Shown: positions 26,176 to 35,218, numbered from the stretch's first letter. The stretch is DNA of 64,000 bases from Pseudomonas gingeri (GCF_013386115.1 NZ_JACAOR010000007.1:701909-765908); one strand, 5' to 3'. Numbers and translations: made by a program. The notes: generated from the sequence alone by a model not told the origin.

Positions 26176-27048
26176 GCCGGTATCGGCGCGAAAGGCACTC
26201 GGCGAAAGTCCGGTCAGGCGCCGGAAGAACCGCGAAAAATAGGCCGGGTCCGCAAATCCCAGGTCGTCCGCGACCTGGTTGATGGTCATGCGCGTGTAGA
26301 TCAGGTTGCGCTTGGCCTCCAGCAACAGGCGCTGGTGAATCATCTGCAGCGCCGACTGCCCCGCCCATTCCCGGCAGATACTGTTCAGGTGGGCGACGGA
26401 GATGCCGACCTTGTGGGCCAACTGCTCGACACTCGGCTGCTGGCGAAAATGCGCCTCCACCAAGCCGTTGAAACGACTCAGGTACTCCCGGCCGCGCTCG
26501 GGTAGCTGTCCGGCTGCCTGACGGCGGATCACCTGGCGGCTGACCCATACCAGCAATACGCTGACCAGCGAACGCAGGAGCATGTCCCGCGCCGGCTGGT
26601 TCGCCGCGTACTCACTCTGCAAGGCGCTGAACAAGCGGTTGAGATAGACGCGGTCCCTGCCCGCCGGATAACTCGCGGCAAGCGCCAGGGCATCCGGCGA
26701 ACTGCCCAGTTGCTGCTGAAGCTGCGCCACCAGCGGCGCGGCCAGGGTCAGCACGTAGCCATCGATGTTCTCGGAAAAATGAAAGCCGTGCACACACAGG
26801 GGCGGCACCACCTGGATCGCCGACTCGCGCAAGGTGGTGCGCTGCCCTTCGATATCGACCTGGGCCTGGCCCTTGTTGAGGAACAGCAACTGGCACAGGT
26901 CGGCGTGCCGGTGCGGCTGGATCTCCCAGTGATGCAGGCGGCTGCGCTTGGGAATGGTCTCGCAGTGCAGCAGGTCGGGGGTGATCCAGTCCTGGTTTTC
27001 ACCATAGAGCTTGAAGACCGGAATCGACGCGGTGGCGGGCTTGTTCAT
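26167..27048 (-). CDS. pobR: AraC family activator of p-hydroxybenzoate hydroxylase
   Basis: A 293-residue AraC/XylS regulator starting at the ATG at 27048 (MNKPATASIPVFKLYGE). N-terminal cupin-like sensor (HHWEIQPHRHADLCQLLFLNKG, residues ~40-60) and C-terminal double helix-turn-helix (VEQLAHKVGISVAHLNSICRE; TINQVADDLGFADPAYFSRFFRRLTGLSPSAFR). It is divergent from pobA, the classical arrangement in Pseudomonas, where PobR activates pobA in response to 4-hydroxybenzoate. Confidence 0.92.
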   Translation of the reverse strand: MNKPATASIPVFKLYGENQDWITPDLLHCETIPKRSRLHHWEIQPHRHADLCQLLFLNKGQAQVDIEGQRTTLRESAIQVVPPLCVHGFHFSENIDGYVLTLAAPLVAQLQQQLGSSPDALALAASYPAGRDRVYLNRLFSALQSEYAANQPARDMLLRSLVSVLLVWVSRQVIRRQAAGQLPERGREYLSRFNGLVEAHFRQQPSVEQLAHKVGISVAHLNSICREWAGQSALQMIHQRLLLEAKRNLIYTRMTINQVADDLGFADPAYFSRFFRRLTGLSPSAFRADTGLT

Positions 27049-27063
27049 CGACGTGGCGGACCT

Positions 27064-27078
27064 GGGCGATAATCGCCC
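27064..27078. promoter_or_regulatory. 15-bp palindrome in the pobR-pobA divergent region
   Basis: GGGCGATAATCGCCC is a perfect palindrome about the central A, 16 nt upstream of the pobR start codon. It could be an operator for autoregulation or a hairpin in the pobR leader. Confidence 0.35.
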
Positions 27079-27215
27079 GTATTGTTGGAAAGTACCGGCA
27101 AAGGCGCAGTTTTCACCTTCTAAAGCCACTACTGCAAGCGAAAAATGCAGGCACTCGATACCAGAGTCCTTATAAGAACCGACTCACCGGCACGCCGCGT
27201 GAAGCTTGCAGAGAG

Positions 27216-27223
27216 AACAACAA
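27216..27223 (+). promoter_or_regulatory. Hfq/Crc catabolite-repression motif at the pobA start
   Basis: AACAACAA matches the AAnAAnAA motif bound by Hfq with Crc in Pseudomonas mRNAs, and it runs directly into the pobA ATG, where binding would block translation. pob genes are known targets of catabolite repression in pseudomonads. Confidence 0.65.
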
Positions 27224-28407
27224 TGAAAACTCAAGTCGCTATTATCGGTGCCGGCCCCTCCGGCCTGCTGCTCGGCCAACTGCTGCACAATGCCGGGATC
27301 GACACGGTGATCATCGAACGCCAGGCACCGGACTACGTGCTCGGGCGGATCCGCGCCGGCGTCCTGGAACAGGGCATGGTCGAGTTGTTGCGCCAGGCCG
27401 GGGTCAGCGCGCGCATGGATGCCGAAGGACTGGTGCATGACGGCTTCGAACTCGCCTTCAACGACCGGCGGGTGCATATCGACCTGAAGACCCTGACCGG
27501 CGGCAAGAGCGTGATGATCTACGGCCAGACCGAGGTCACCCGCGACCTGATGGCCGCCCGCGAGGCCGCCGGGGCGCCGACGATCTACAGCGCCGGCAAC
27601 GTCCAGCCCCACGGCATGAAAACCGACGCGCCCTGGCTGACCTTCGAGAAGGACGGCCAGACCCACCGCCTGGACTGCGACTACATCGCCGGCTGCGACG
27701 GTTTCCACGGGGTCGCCCGGCAGTCGATTCCGGCCGACGCGCTGCAGACCTTCGAACGGGTCTACCCCTTCGGCTGGCTGGGCATTCTTGCCGACACGCC
27801 GCCGGTCAGCGAAGAACTGGTGTATGCCAGCCACGAACGCGGTTTTGCCCTGTGCAGCATGCGCTCGCCCACGCGCACCCGTTACTACGTGCAGGTGCCG
27901 GCGCAGGAAAAGGTCGAGGACTGGTCCGACGCGCGCTTCTGGCAAGAACTCAAGGCGCGCCTGCCGGCCAGCCTGGCCGAGCGCCTGATCACCGGACCGT
28001 CCATCGAGAAGAGCATCGCGCCGCTGCGCAGCTTCGTGGTCGAACCGATGCAGTACGGGCGGATGTTCCTGGTCGGCGACGCCGCCCATATCGTCCCGCC
28101 CACCGGCGCCAAGGGCCTGAACCTGGCGGCCAGCGATGTCAGCACCCTGTTCGACATCCTGCTCAAGGTCTACCGCGAGGGCCGTCACGAACTGCTGGAG
28201 CAATACTCGTCGATCTGCCTGCGCCGGGTCTGGAAAGCCGAGCGCTTTTCCTGGTGGATGACCTCGATCCTCCATCGCTTTCCCGACAGCGATGCCTTCA
28301 GCCAACGCCTGCAACAGACCGAACTGGACTACTTCGTCGGCTCCGAAGCCGGGCGCAAGACCATCGCGGAAAATTACGTCGGCCTCCCTTATGAGACTAT
28401 CCAATAG
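27223..28407 (+). CDS. pobA: 4-hydroxybenzoate 3-monooxygenase
   Basis: PobA is an FAD monooxygenase that turns 4-hydroxybenzoate into protocatechuate with NADPH and O2. The 394-residue protein has the exact family length. Motifs: GAGPSG at residues 9-14 (FAD ADP-binding), the DG motif in CDYIAGCDGFHGVARQ, and GDAAHIVPPTGAKGLN with D286. Start at the ATG at 27223 (MKTQVAIIGAGPSG). It is probably activated by the divergent PobR and repressed post-transcriptionally by Hfq/Crc. Confidence 0.97.
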   Translation: MKTQVAIIGAGPSGLLLGQLLHNAGIDTVIIERQAPDYVLGRIRAGVLEQGMVELLRQAGVSARMDAEGLVHDGFELAFNDRRVHIDLKTLTGGKSVMIYGQTEVTRDLMAAREAAGAPTIYSAGNVQPHGMKTDAPWLTFEKDGQTHRLDCDYIAGCDGFHGVARQSIPADALQTFERVYPFGWLGILADTPPVSEELVYASHERGFALCSMRSPTRTRYYVQVPAQEKVEDWSDARFWQELKARLPASLAERLITGPSIEKSIAPLRSFVVEPMQYGRMFLVGDAAHIVPPTGAKGLNLAASDVSTLFDILLKVYREGRHELLEQYSSICLRRVWKAERFSWWMTSILHRFPDSDAFSQRLQQTELDYFVGSEAGRKTIAENYVGLPYETIQ

Positions 28408-28487
28408 CAAGCTATCTAGTACACTGGCAGGCACTCCCGTGCTTGTCCCGATAACCGTCGGTCCGCAACTGATGCCTATCTGTGGTA

Positions 28488-28547
28488 GCCGGGCTTGGCC
28501 GCGAAGCGTTCAGAGGTCCTGAGGGGCACTTCGCGGGCAAGCCCGGC
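28488..28547. repeat. REPIN
   Basis: GCCGGGCTTGGCCGCGAAGCG and the inverted CACTTCGCGGGCAAGCCCGGC (the left arm given to 20 nt of core) form a REP pair downstream of pobA and upstream of the MFS gene. Confidence 0.75.
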
Positions 28548-28610
28548 ATCTGCTGAGGACTGCGGCGCTCAAGACAGATCACGGGTCAACCTCTGTGTGC
28601 AGGTTCTAAC

Positions 28611-30128
28611 GTGACCAATCTTCATCAGCCCGGCCAGACGAAGCCGGCGATTCGCAGCATATTGATCGCCCTGATGCTGGCGATCTTCCTCGGCGCCCTG
28701 GACCAGACCATTGTCGCCGTCTCGATCCCAGCCATTTCCGCCCAGTTCAAGGATGTCGGCCTGCTGGCCTGGGTGATTTCCGGCTACATGGTCGCCATGA
28801 CGGTGGCGGTGCCGATCTACGGCAAGCTGGGCGACCTCTACGGTCGACGCAAGCTGATGCTGTTCGGCATGGGTCTGTTCACCCTGGCCTCGCTGTTCTG
28901 CGGCATGGCCCAGAGCATGGAACAACTGGTGATTGCGCGAATCATCCAGGGCATCGGTGCCGGCGGGATGATTTCGGTCAGCCAGGCGATCATCGGCGAC
29001 ATCATCCCGCCGCGCGAACGCGGTCGTTACCAGGGTTATTTCAGCAGCATGTACGCGGTGGCAAGCGTCGCCGGGCCGGTACTCGGCGGCTACATGACCG
29101 AATACCTGTCGTGGCGCTGGGTGTTCCTGATCAACCTGCCGCTGGGAGTGGGTGCCTGGTGGGTGGCGCACCGGACGCTGGTGGGCCTGCCGGTACCACA
29201 GCGCAAACCGGTCATCGATTACCTCGGTACGCTACTGATGATCGTCGGCCTGACCGCCCTGCTGCTGGGCATCACCCAGATCGGCCAGGGCCATCGCTGG
29301 AATGACAGCGATGTACTGGGACTGCTGGCCACGGCAGTGATCGCCCTGGCGCTGTTCGTATTGCATGAACGGCGCACCGCCGAACCGCTGCTGCCGATGC
29401 ACCTGTTCCTCAACCACAATGCCCTGCTGTGCTGGTGCACGATCTTCTTCACCAGTTTCCAGGCGATTTCGCTGACCGTGCTGATGCCGCTGCGCTTCCA
29501 GAGCGTGACCGGAGCCGGGGCCGACAGCGCGGCGCTGCACCTGTTGCCGCTGGCGATGGGCCTGCCCATGGGGGCCTACTTCGCCGGGCGCATGACTTCG
29601 GTGACCGGCTACTACAAACCGATGATTCTCAGCGGTGCGCTGCTGATGCCCCTGGCCATTGTCGGCATGGCCTTCACCGCGCCCCAGGCGGTGGTCTTGA
29701 GCAGCCTGCTCATGCTGCTGTGCGGGATCGCCGGCGGCCTGCAGTTCCCGACCTCGCTGGTGGGCACGCAGAACTCGGTGGAGCAACGGGATATCGGCGT
29801 CGCCACCAGTACCACCAACCTGTTCCGCTCCCTCGGCGGGGCGGTGGGTGTCGCCTTGATGTCGGCCCTGTTGCTGGCGTTGTTGCAGGACTCGAGCCTG
29901 ACCCACCTGGCCGGCACCGCGGTGATCGCCGAAGGCAGTTCGGGCAACGCCCTGCTCGACGGCCTCAACGCCGCCCCGGGCCCGGCACAGGAGGCCCTGC
30001 GGGCGGAGTTGCTGCTGACCTTCCGGCATCTGCTGCTGATCAGCGCCGGCGTCGCCCTGCTGGGGTTGGCCGCGGCCATCGCCATGCCGAACAGGGTGCT
30101 GCGCGGACGAGAGGACAAGGCCGGCTGA
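28611..30128 (+). CDS. MDR family MFS transporter, DHA2 (14-TM, EmrB/QacA type)
   Basis: A 505-residue inner-membrane drug:proton antiporter, with a GTG start at 28611. The motif D1-like LGALDQTIVAVSIPAI in TM1 contains the Asp typical of DHA2 pumps; motif A GKLGDLYGRRKLMLFG lies between TM2 and TM3; motif C VAGPVLGGYMTEYLSWRW in TM5 identifies an antiporter. Hydrophobic segments are consistent with 14 helices. No EmrA-type adaptor or regulator is adjacent, so it probably works alone. The substrate is unknown. Confidence 0.88.
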   Translation: MTNLHQPGQTKPAIRSILIALMLAIFLGALDQTIVAVSIPAISAQFKDVGLLAWVISGYMVAMTVAVPIYGKLGDLYGRRKLMLFGMGLFTLASLFCGMAQSMEQLVIARIIQGIGAGGMISVSQAIIGDIIPPRERGRYQGYFSSMYAVASVAGPVLGGYMTEYLSWRWVFLINLPLGVGAWWVAHRTLVGLPVPQRKPVIDYLGTLLMIVGLTALLLGITQIGQGHRWNDSDVLGLLATAVIALALFVLHERRTAEPLLPMHLFLNHNALLCWCTIFFTSFQAISLTVLMPLRFQSVTGAGADSAALHLLPLAMGLPMGAYFAGRMTSVTGYYKPMILSGALLMPLAIVGMAFTAPQAVVLSSLLMLLCGIAGGLQFPTSLVGTQNSVEQRDIGVATSTTNLFRSLGGAVGVALMSALLLALLQDSSLTHLAGTAVIAEGSSGNALLDGLNAAPGPAQEALRAELLLTFRHLLLISAGVALLGLAAAIAMPNRVLRGREDKAG

Positions 30129-30138
30129 TCCGGCTCAC

Positions 30139-30166
30139 GCCATTCCCACACCCGCGTGGGAATGGC
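30139..30166. terminator. Hairpin terminator between converging genes
   Basis: GCCATTCCCAC and GTGGGAATGGC form a perfect 11-bp stem with a 6-nt loop, between the MFS gene and the converging cache-domain gene. It lacks a T-tract. Confidence 0.6.
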
Positions 30167-30176
30167 ATGAACCCGG

Positions 30177-31025
30177 TCAGGGACTGTAGTAGCCGACCGC
30201 GACCAGAAGCGACCCGACCTTGCGCAAGTAGGCATGCTTGTCCTCGACCTTGCCGGTCACCGGGTTCTTCCAGCGATACGCGTACTCGCCCTGCTCCTGC
30301 TTGCCCATCATCGCCAGGATCGGCTCGCCCACCGGCTTGCCGTCAGGGTCCCTGACCTTGCCGAAATCGGTATTGACCATGCGCAGGTTGGTACCGTGGG
30401 CCAGGTAACGATGGCTCTTCAGGTCCACGACAAAGACATACAGGTCATCCTGCAGGAACCCGCCCCGCAGCCCGTTGATCGCGTCAAGCGTGCCCTTGCG
30501 ATCCTTGCCCAGATCGGTCGCCGCCCTTGCCAGCAAAGCCCTGGCCTGATCCGCCGAAGCCCGTGGCAGGTAATAACCGACCGCCAGGATGCGCTCGCCG
30601 ACCCGCTGGAAAAACACCCGCTTGCGCTCGACCTTGCCGTCGCTCCAGTTCTGCCAGCGATACTCGGCCTCCTGGATCCCGCTGCCCTCGGGGGTCTTGA
30701 GCACGTCCTTGAAAGCCTTGCGCAAATCCGCACCGAGCACCTCGGACACGTCACGCCCGATCAGCGCCGAAGACGGGCCGCCGCTGGCCAGCATCACCCC
30801 CCGGGTGTCGACCACGAATACATAACGATCCTGATCGACGAACTCGCCCTGGCGACTGAACGCGGCGAACGCCTTGTCGCCCTGCTCGTGGTAATAGGCC
30901 AGGGCCTTTTCCAGCAACGCCCTGGCGGCCGGCGCCTCATCGCTGGGCGCAGCCGCCGCCAGCGCCATCCCCCCGCACAGCAACATCAGGCAACCGGCCA
31001 AGGCCCGTAGCAAGCCAGACTTCAT
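30177..31025 (-). CDS. Periplasmic double cache-domain protein
   Basis: A 282-residue protein with signal peptide (residues 1-23, GGMALA-A) and a GAGGGA site before the ATG at 31025. It contains two similar cache-type units, each with a YVFVVD core: DQDRYVFVVDTRGVMLASGG (~residues 63-82) and DDLYVFVVDLKSHRYLAHG (~190-208), each followed by a YRWQNW / YRWKNP strand and a VGERILAVGYYLP / VGSLLVAVGYYSP end. There is no kinase, MCP or GGDEF output domain, so it is a free periplasmic ligand-binding protein. It is divergent from a sensor diguanylate cyclase, a possible partner. Confidence 0.82.
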   Translation of the reverse strand: MKSGLLRALAGCLMLLCGGMALAAAAPSDEAPAARALLEKALAYYHEQGDKAFAAFSRQGEFVDQDRYVFVVDTRGVMLASGGPSSALIGRDVSEVLGADLRKAFKDVLKTPEGSGIQEAEYRWQNWSDGKVERKRVFFQRVGERILAVGYYLPRASADQARALLARAATDLGKDRKGTLDAINGLRGGFLQDDLYVFVVDLKSHRYLAHGTNLRMVNTDFGKVRDPDGKPVGEPILAMMGKQEQGEYAYRWKNPVTGKVEDKHAYLRKVGSLLVAVGYYSP

Positions 31026-31190
31026 GGTGCATCCCTCGTTCTTGTTGGTCTTCCAAGAGCGTAGACCGCCACGGCCTATACGGAATCATTCAGCAAGCCT
31101 CGGTGGTGGACCGTTCCCCTGCAAAATGTGCAGGCATTTTTCAGCCGCGCCACTAGAATGCGTCCATCGGGAACCGCCTACGGAATCGTC

Positions 31191-32681
31191 ATGCCGCTTC
31201 GCTCTGTGCTCTATTCACAACGTTCGCTGGTGGTGACGCTGGTCGCCCTGCTCGGCTGCGGTTTCCTGGCCACGTCCCTGCTCAGCTACTACGCCTCGCG
31301 CGCCTCGATCCGCGACGGCATCATCAATACCGAACTGCCTCTGACGTCCGACACGGTCTATTCGGAAATCCAGAAGGACCTGGTGCGACCGATCCTGATT
31401 TCCTCGATGATGGCCCGCGATACCTTCATGCGCGACTGGGTGGTGGCCGGCGAGCGCGATCCGGACCAGATGACCCGCTACCTCAACGAGGTCATGACCC
31501 ACTATGGCGCCTACACCGCCTTCTTCGTCTCCAACAGCAACCTGACCTACTACCAGGCCAAGGGCGTATTGAAGAAAGTCCGCATCGATGAACCCAACGA
31601 TCTCTGGTACTTCCGCGTGCGGGACATGCAGCCCCCCTACGAGATCAACGTCGACCCGGACACCGCCAACAACAACCGCCTGACCTTCTTCATCAACTAC
31701 AAGGTCTTCGACTACGAAGAACACTTCATCGGCGCGGCCGGGGTCGGCCTCACCGTGGATGCGGTGATCAAGCTGATCGACAAGTACCAGCAGCGCTACC
31801 AGCGCAGCGTGTACTTCGTCGACACCTTCGGCCGCCTGGTCCTGACCGGTGCCGACGGTGGCCCTGAAGGCGCCCGGGCCGGCACGTCGCTCAACGACCT
31901 GGCGAGCATGAAGAACCTGCTGGCCAAGCTGCCCAAGCCCCACGATGGCAGCTACGACTATGCGGAGACGGACGGCCAGCGGCACTTCCTCAACGTACGC
32001 TTCATTCCGGAACTGAACTGGTACCTGTTCGTCGACAAGCGCGAAGACAGCGCCCTCAGCGGGATCCGCCAGTCGCTGTACCTGAACCTGCTGATCTGCC
32101 TGGTGGTGACCCTGATCGTACTGGCCCTGCTCAACCGCGTGGTCCACCGCTACCAGCGCAAGATCCAGGCCCTGGCGACCCTCGACAGCCTGACCGACCT
32201 GCCCAACCGCCGGGGCTTCGACCTGCTGGCGGCCCAGGCCCTGCACGAAGCCCAGCGCGAACCCAAGCCGCTGACCGCGCTGCTGCTGGACCTGGATCAC
32301 TTCAAGCAACTCAACGACAGCCATGGTCACCTCGCGGGCGATGTCGTGCTGAGCGGTTTTGCCCGGGACCTGGAAAGCTGCCTGCGCCAGTCGGAAATCA
32401 TCTGCCGCTGGGGTGGCGAGGAATTCATCGTGCTGCTCAAGGACACCGACAGCAGCAATGCCCTGCTGGTGGCCGAGAAGATCCGCCAGCACATCGAGCA
32501 ACAGCGCTACAGCTATAACGGCAAGAGCCTGCAACTGACTGTCAGTATCGGCCTGACCTCACTGCAACAGGACGACACCCTGCATAGCCTGCTGGCCCGT
32601 GCCGACCACGCGCTGTACCGCGCCAAACAGAGCGGGCGCAACCGCGTGTGCAGCGACCTGGCGAAGTCCGCCCATGAATGA
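31191..32681 (+). CDS. Membrane-bound cache-domain diguanylate cyclase
   Basis: A 496-residue c-di-GMP synthase. I start it at the ATG at 31191 (MPLRSVLYSQRSLVVTL); two upstream in-frame ATGs are possible. Membrane segment at ~14-34, periplasmic cache-type sensor to ~285, second membrane segment at ~295-315, then the GGDEF domain. The active-site loop is RWGGEEFIVLL, GGEEF at 408-412, so it should be active. The inhibitory I-site is RQSE rather than RxxD and is probably non-functional, which predicts little product inhibition. A short CWC gene overlaps its 3' end. Confidence 0.9.
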   Translation: MPLRSVLYSQRSLVVTLVALLGCGFLATSLLSYYASRASIRDGIINTELPLTSDTVYSEIQKDLVRPILISSMMARDTFMRDWVVAGERDPDQMTRYLNEVMTHYGAYTAFFVSNSNLTYYQAKGVLKKVRIDEPNDLWYFRVRDMQPPYEINVDPDTANNNRLTFFINYKVFDYEEHFIGAAGVGLTVDAVIKLIDKYQQRYQRSVYFVDTFGRLVLTGADGGPEGARAGTSLNDLASMKNLLAKLPKPHDGSYDYAETDGQRHFLNVRFIPELNWYLFVDKREDSALSGIRQSLYLNLLICLVVTLIVLALLNRVVHRYQRKIQALATLDSLTDLPNRRGFDLLAAQALHEAQREPKPLTALLLDLDHFKQLNDSHGHLAGDVVLSGFARDLESCLRQSEIICRWGGEEFIVLLKDTDSSNALLVAEKIRQHIEQQRYSYNGKSLQLTVSIGLTSLQQDDTLHSLLARADHALYRAKQSGRNRVCSDLAKSAHE

Positions 32682-32892
32682 TCCCAGCCTCTGCCCGGCC
32701 TGTGGTGCCCGCAACGACTGCGCCCTGGCCGACCCGCGAACCGTCGACCGGCCCTGCTGGTGCTACAGCGTCAGCATCGACCCGGCGGTACTCGAAGCCC
32801 TGCCCACGGAACTGCGCAACGCCGCCTGCCTGTGTCCGCGTTGCGCGCGGGTGGACGAACAACTGAAGCAGGCCCCATCTTCGACGCCATGA
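32674..32892 (+). CDS. Cysteine-rich CWC family protein
   Basis: A 72-residue protein, overlapping the cyclase stop by 8 nt. It matches the cysteine-rich CWC pattern: CPACGARNDCALAD, then PCWCYSV, then CLCPRCARVD, giving eight or so Cys able to bind zinc. It begins MNDPSLCPAC. CWC proteins are small and of unknown function; their genes commonly precede pseudouridine synthases in Pseudomonas, as here. Confidence 0.82.
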   Translation: MNDPSLCPACGARNDCALADPRTVDRPCWCYSVSIDPAVLEALPTELRNAACLCPRCARVDEQLKQAPSSTP

Positions 32893-32930
32893 CGTAAAAT
32901 ACCCACCCGCTTCCCCATGAACATCCCGCC

Positions 32931-33623
32931 ATGCGCCTCGACCGTTTCCTCAGCAACCTGCCCCGCTTCAACCGCCAGCAGGTACGCCTGTTGCTGGTGG
33001 AAAAACGGGTCAGGGTCGACGGCCTGATCGCCACCGATCCGCACCATGAAGTGCGTGAGTTCAGCCAGGTCGAAGTCGACGACGAAGTGCTGCAGGCAAG
33101 TCGCCCGCCGCGCTACTTCATGCTGCACAAACCCCAGGGCTGCGTCAGCGCCACGCGCGACCCGCAGTACCGGACCGTCCTCGACCTGCTCGAGGAACCG
33201 GACGTCCACGAACTGCATATCGCCGGGCGCCTGGACTTCAACACCACCGGCCTGATGCTGCTGACCAACGACGGGCAGTGGTCGCGGCGCCTGACGCAAC
33301 CGCTGACCAGGCTGCCCAAGGTCTACTACGTGGAGACCGAGCAGGTGATCGGCGCCGACTATGCCGCGACCTTTGCCGAAGGCCTGTACTTCGCCTTCGA
33401 AGACCTCACCACCCAACCGGCCGAACTGGAACTGCTGGGCCCGCGCAGCGCCCGGTTGAGCATCGTCGAGGGTCGATATCACCAGGTCAAACGCATGTTC
33501 GGCCACTTCGACAACAAGGTCCTGCGCCTGCATCGCGAACGCATGGGCCCGCTGGTGCTCGACGAACGCCTCGCGCCCGGGCAATACCGACCGCTGACGG
33601 ACGAAGAAATCCGCCAGATCTGA
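32931..33623 (+). CDS. rsuA: 16S rRNA pseudouridine(516) synthase, RsuA family
   Basis: A 230-residue protein that isomerises uridine in rRNA, probably U516 of 16S. It has an N-terminal S4 RNA-binding domain (MRLDRFLSNLPRFNRQQVRLLLVEKRVRVDG) and the RsuA/RluB-type catalytic domain with the conserved Asp in GRLDFNTTGLMLLTNDG, followed by KVYYVETE and EGRYHQVKRMFGHFDNKV. The RsuA assignment rests on size and sequence; RluB/RluE are larger or differ in the S4 part. It follows the CWC gene by 38 nt. Confidence 0.88.
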   Translation: MRLDRFLSNLPRFNRQQVRLLLVEKRVRVDGLIATDPHHEVREFSQVEVDDEVLQASRPPRYFMLHKPQGCVSATRDPQYRTVLDLLEEPDVHELHIAGRLDFNTTGLMLLTNDGQWSRRLTQPLTRLPKVYYVETEQVIGADYAATFAEGLYFAFEDLTTQPAELELLGPRSARLSIVEGRYHQVKRMFGHFDNKVLRLHRERMGPLVLDERLAPGQYRPLTDEEIRQI

Positions 33624-33934
33624 GCGGATGACCGTTGGGCAGAAGTGATCGGCTTATGCCAAATCGCTCCTTGCACAATCACCGCGTGCCTGCTTGAATC
33701 AAACCGTCAGCCAGATTGTGACTGACAAGTCACCCCACAACTCCAAGAAACTCTTTGTCGGCTGCAGGGCTTGCCAGCTCTCGCTCTCCGGCAGATTGCC
33801 CGCCTATAAAAACACCCGTCGGCCAGGCTTTTACCGGACCGGCATGGGCTTCAAATTCCAGGCGAATGCCTACCTGTCATATAGCTCGTGCACAGTCAGT
33901 TGCGCGCATACCCGCTTGCCAGGAGTCTTTTGAC
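33624..33934. other. 311-bp intergenic region upstream of phaG
   Basis: It contains the phaG promoter. An AGGAG ribosome site is close to the phaG start. I find no clear sigma-54 or AlgU site and no RNA gene; an open frame extending upstream of phaG has no start signal. Confidence 0.4.
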
Positions 33935-34822
33935 ATGAGGCCAGAAATCGCTGTGTTGGATATACAGGGTCAATATCGGGTTTACACGGAGTTCTATCGC
34001 GCAGATGCCGCAGAAAAGACCATTATCCTGGTCAACGGCTCGATGGCCACCACTGCGTCATTTGCACAGACCGTGAAAAACCTGCATCCGCAGTACAACG
34101 TCGTGTGCTACGACCAGCCCTACGCGGGCAAGTCCAAGGCCCACAACCGTCACGAGAAAATGCTGACCAAGGAAGTCGAGGGGCAGATCCTCCTGGAACT
34201 GATCGACCACTTCGCCGCCGAGCATGTGATGTCGTTTTCCTGGGGCGGCGCCGCAGCGCTGGTCGCCCTGGCCAAGCGTCCGCGGCGGGTGGAAAAGGCG
34301 GTGATCAGTTCGTTCTCGCCGGTGATCAACGAACCGATGCGGGACTACCTGGAGCGCGGCGTCGACTATCTCGGTGCCTGCGACCGCGACCGTGTCGGCA
34401 ACCTGGTCAACAGCACCATCGGCAAGCACCTACCGTCATTGTTCAAGCGCTTCAACTACCGGCACGTCAGCAGCCTGGCGGAGCATGAATACGGGCAGAT
34501 GCATTTCCATATCAGCGAAATACTCGCCAGCGATCGCCTGTGCTACCTGAAGGCCGCGGACAGGATCGACGTACCGGTGCTGTTCATGAATGGCGAATGG
34601 GACGAATACACCGCCGCCGAGGACGCGCAGAAGTTCGGCAATCACGTCCGCCATAGCCACTTCAGCACCATTCGCAGCACCGGGCACTTCCTCGACATGG
34701 AACACAAGTCCGCTTGCCGGGACAGTCGTCACGCCTTGCTCGACTTCCTCAAACCCACCCACCAGGAAAGCCGGGCACGTTATTACCGACACGTCCAGGA
34801 ACACCATGCGCAAGCCATGTGA
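33935..34822 (+). CDS. phaG: 3-hydroxyacyl-ACP thioesterase/transacylase PhaG
   Basis: PhaG diverts (R)-3-hydroxyacyl-ACP from fatty-acid synthesis to medium-chain PHA (and is a RhlA relative making hydroxyalkanoates). The 295-residue protein is an alpha/beta hydrolase. Its N-terminus MRPEIAVLDIQGQYRVYTEF is that of P. putida PhaG by memory. The catalytic triad is S102 (FSWGGA), D223 (NGEWDEYT) and H251 (STGHFLDME); the RhlA-like HX4D motif is within HLPSLFKRFNYRH. A PhaG rather than RhlA call rests on the N-terminus; rhlB is absent nearby. Confidence 0.93.
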   Translation: MRPEIAVLDIQGQYRVYTEFYRADAAEKTIILVNGSMATTASFAQTVKNLHPQYNVVCYDQPYAGKSKAHNRHEKMLTKEVEGQILLELIDHFAAEHVMSFSWGGAAALVALAKRPRRVEKAVISSFSPVINEPMRDYLERGVDYLGACDRDRVGNLVNSTIGKHLPSLFKRFNYRHVSSLAEHEYGQMHFHISEILASDRLCYLKAADRIDVPVLFMNGEWDEYTAAEDAQKFGNHVRHSHFSTIRSTGHFLDMEHKSACRDSRHALLDFLKPTHQESRARYYRHVQEHHAQAM

Positions 34823-34989
34823 TCGACCGTCGTCGCGGGCAACGGCATTCTCGGGGAGCCCCTGGCCGATGCTTGAATGCCCGCGATGACGCCTGGCGAA
34901 AATCCGCTCTGCGATCTGCGCTAAAATACAGATTCCCAAAGAAAAACTTCAAATCCGCGACAACATCTGGTACAAAGTCAGCCGTTCGA

Positions 34990-35063
34990 GCGGGTATAGT
35001 TTAGTGGCAAAACGAAAGCTTCCCAAGCTTTAGTTGAGGGTTCGATTCCCTCTACCCGCTCCA
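34990..35063 (+). tRNA. tRNA-Gly (anticodon CCC)
   Basis: A cloverleaf with 7-bp acceptor stem (GCGGGTA/TACCCGC), D arm GTTT-AGTGGCA-AAAC, anticodon arm AAAGC-TTCCCAA-GCTTT, T arm GAGGG-TTCGATT-CCCTC and encoded CCA. The anticodon CCC reads GGG glycine codons. The genome-encoded 3' CCA ends at 35063. The accessory region begins directly downstream. Confidence 0.97.
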
Positions 35064-35099
35064 GATCGAACCCGCTCCGACGCTGCTCAAGCTAGCGAC

Positions 35100-35154
35100 G
35101 AAGACCAGAAACCGGCTCTCAGAGGCCGGTTTTTTATGGGTGGAATTTGGGTGA
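35100..35154 (+). repeat. Direct repeat copy 1 flanking the orphan hicB
   Basis: About 50 bp: AAGACCAGAAACCGGCTCTC then AGAGGCCGGTTTTTTATGGG and on to ATTTGGGTGAT. It recurs almost exactly at 35583-35639 with only a few changes and a 1-nt insertion. Confidence 0.8.
35110..35136 (+). terminator. Rho-independent terminator after tRNA-Gly
   Basis: AACCGGC-TCTCAGAG-GCCGGTT followed by T-tract. A near-copy lies at 35592, after the hicB-like gene. Confidence 0.85.
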
Positions 35155-35218
35155 TCGCGCCTACGTGATCAGGAATCGAAGAAGCTCGCGAATTTCTCCA
35201 GCGAGCAGGAGTTGAGCT

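Noticed and set aside
33624..33934. AlgU or sigma-54 promoter for phaG
   Set aside because: Neither element was found in a correct pairing.
35064..35218. hicA gene between tRNA-Gly and hicB
   Set aside because: No frame of ~60 codons and no HicA-like G-S-H motif on either strand.
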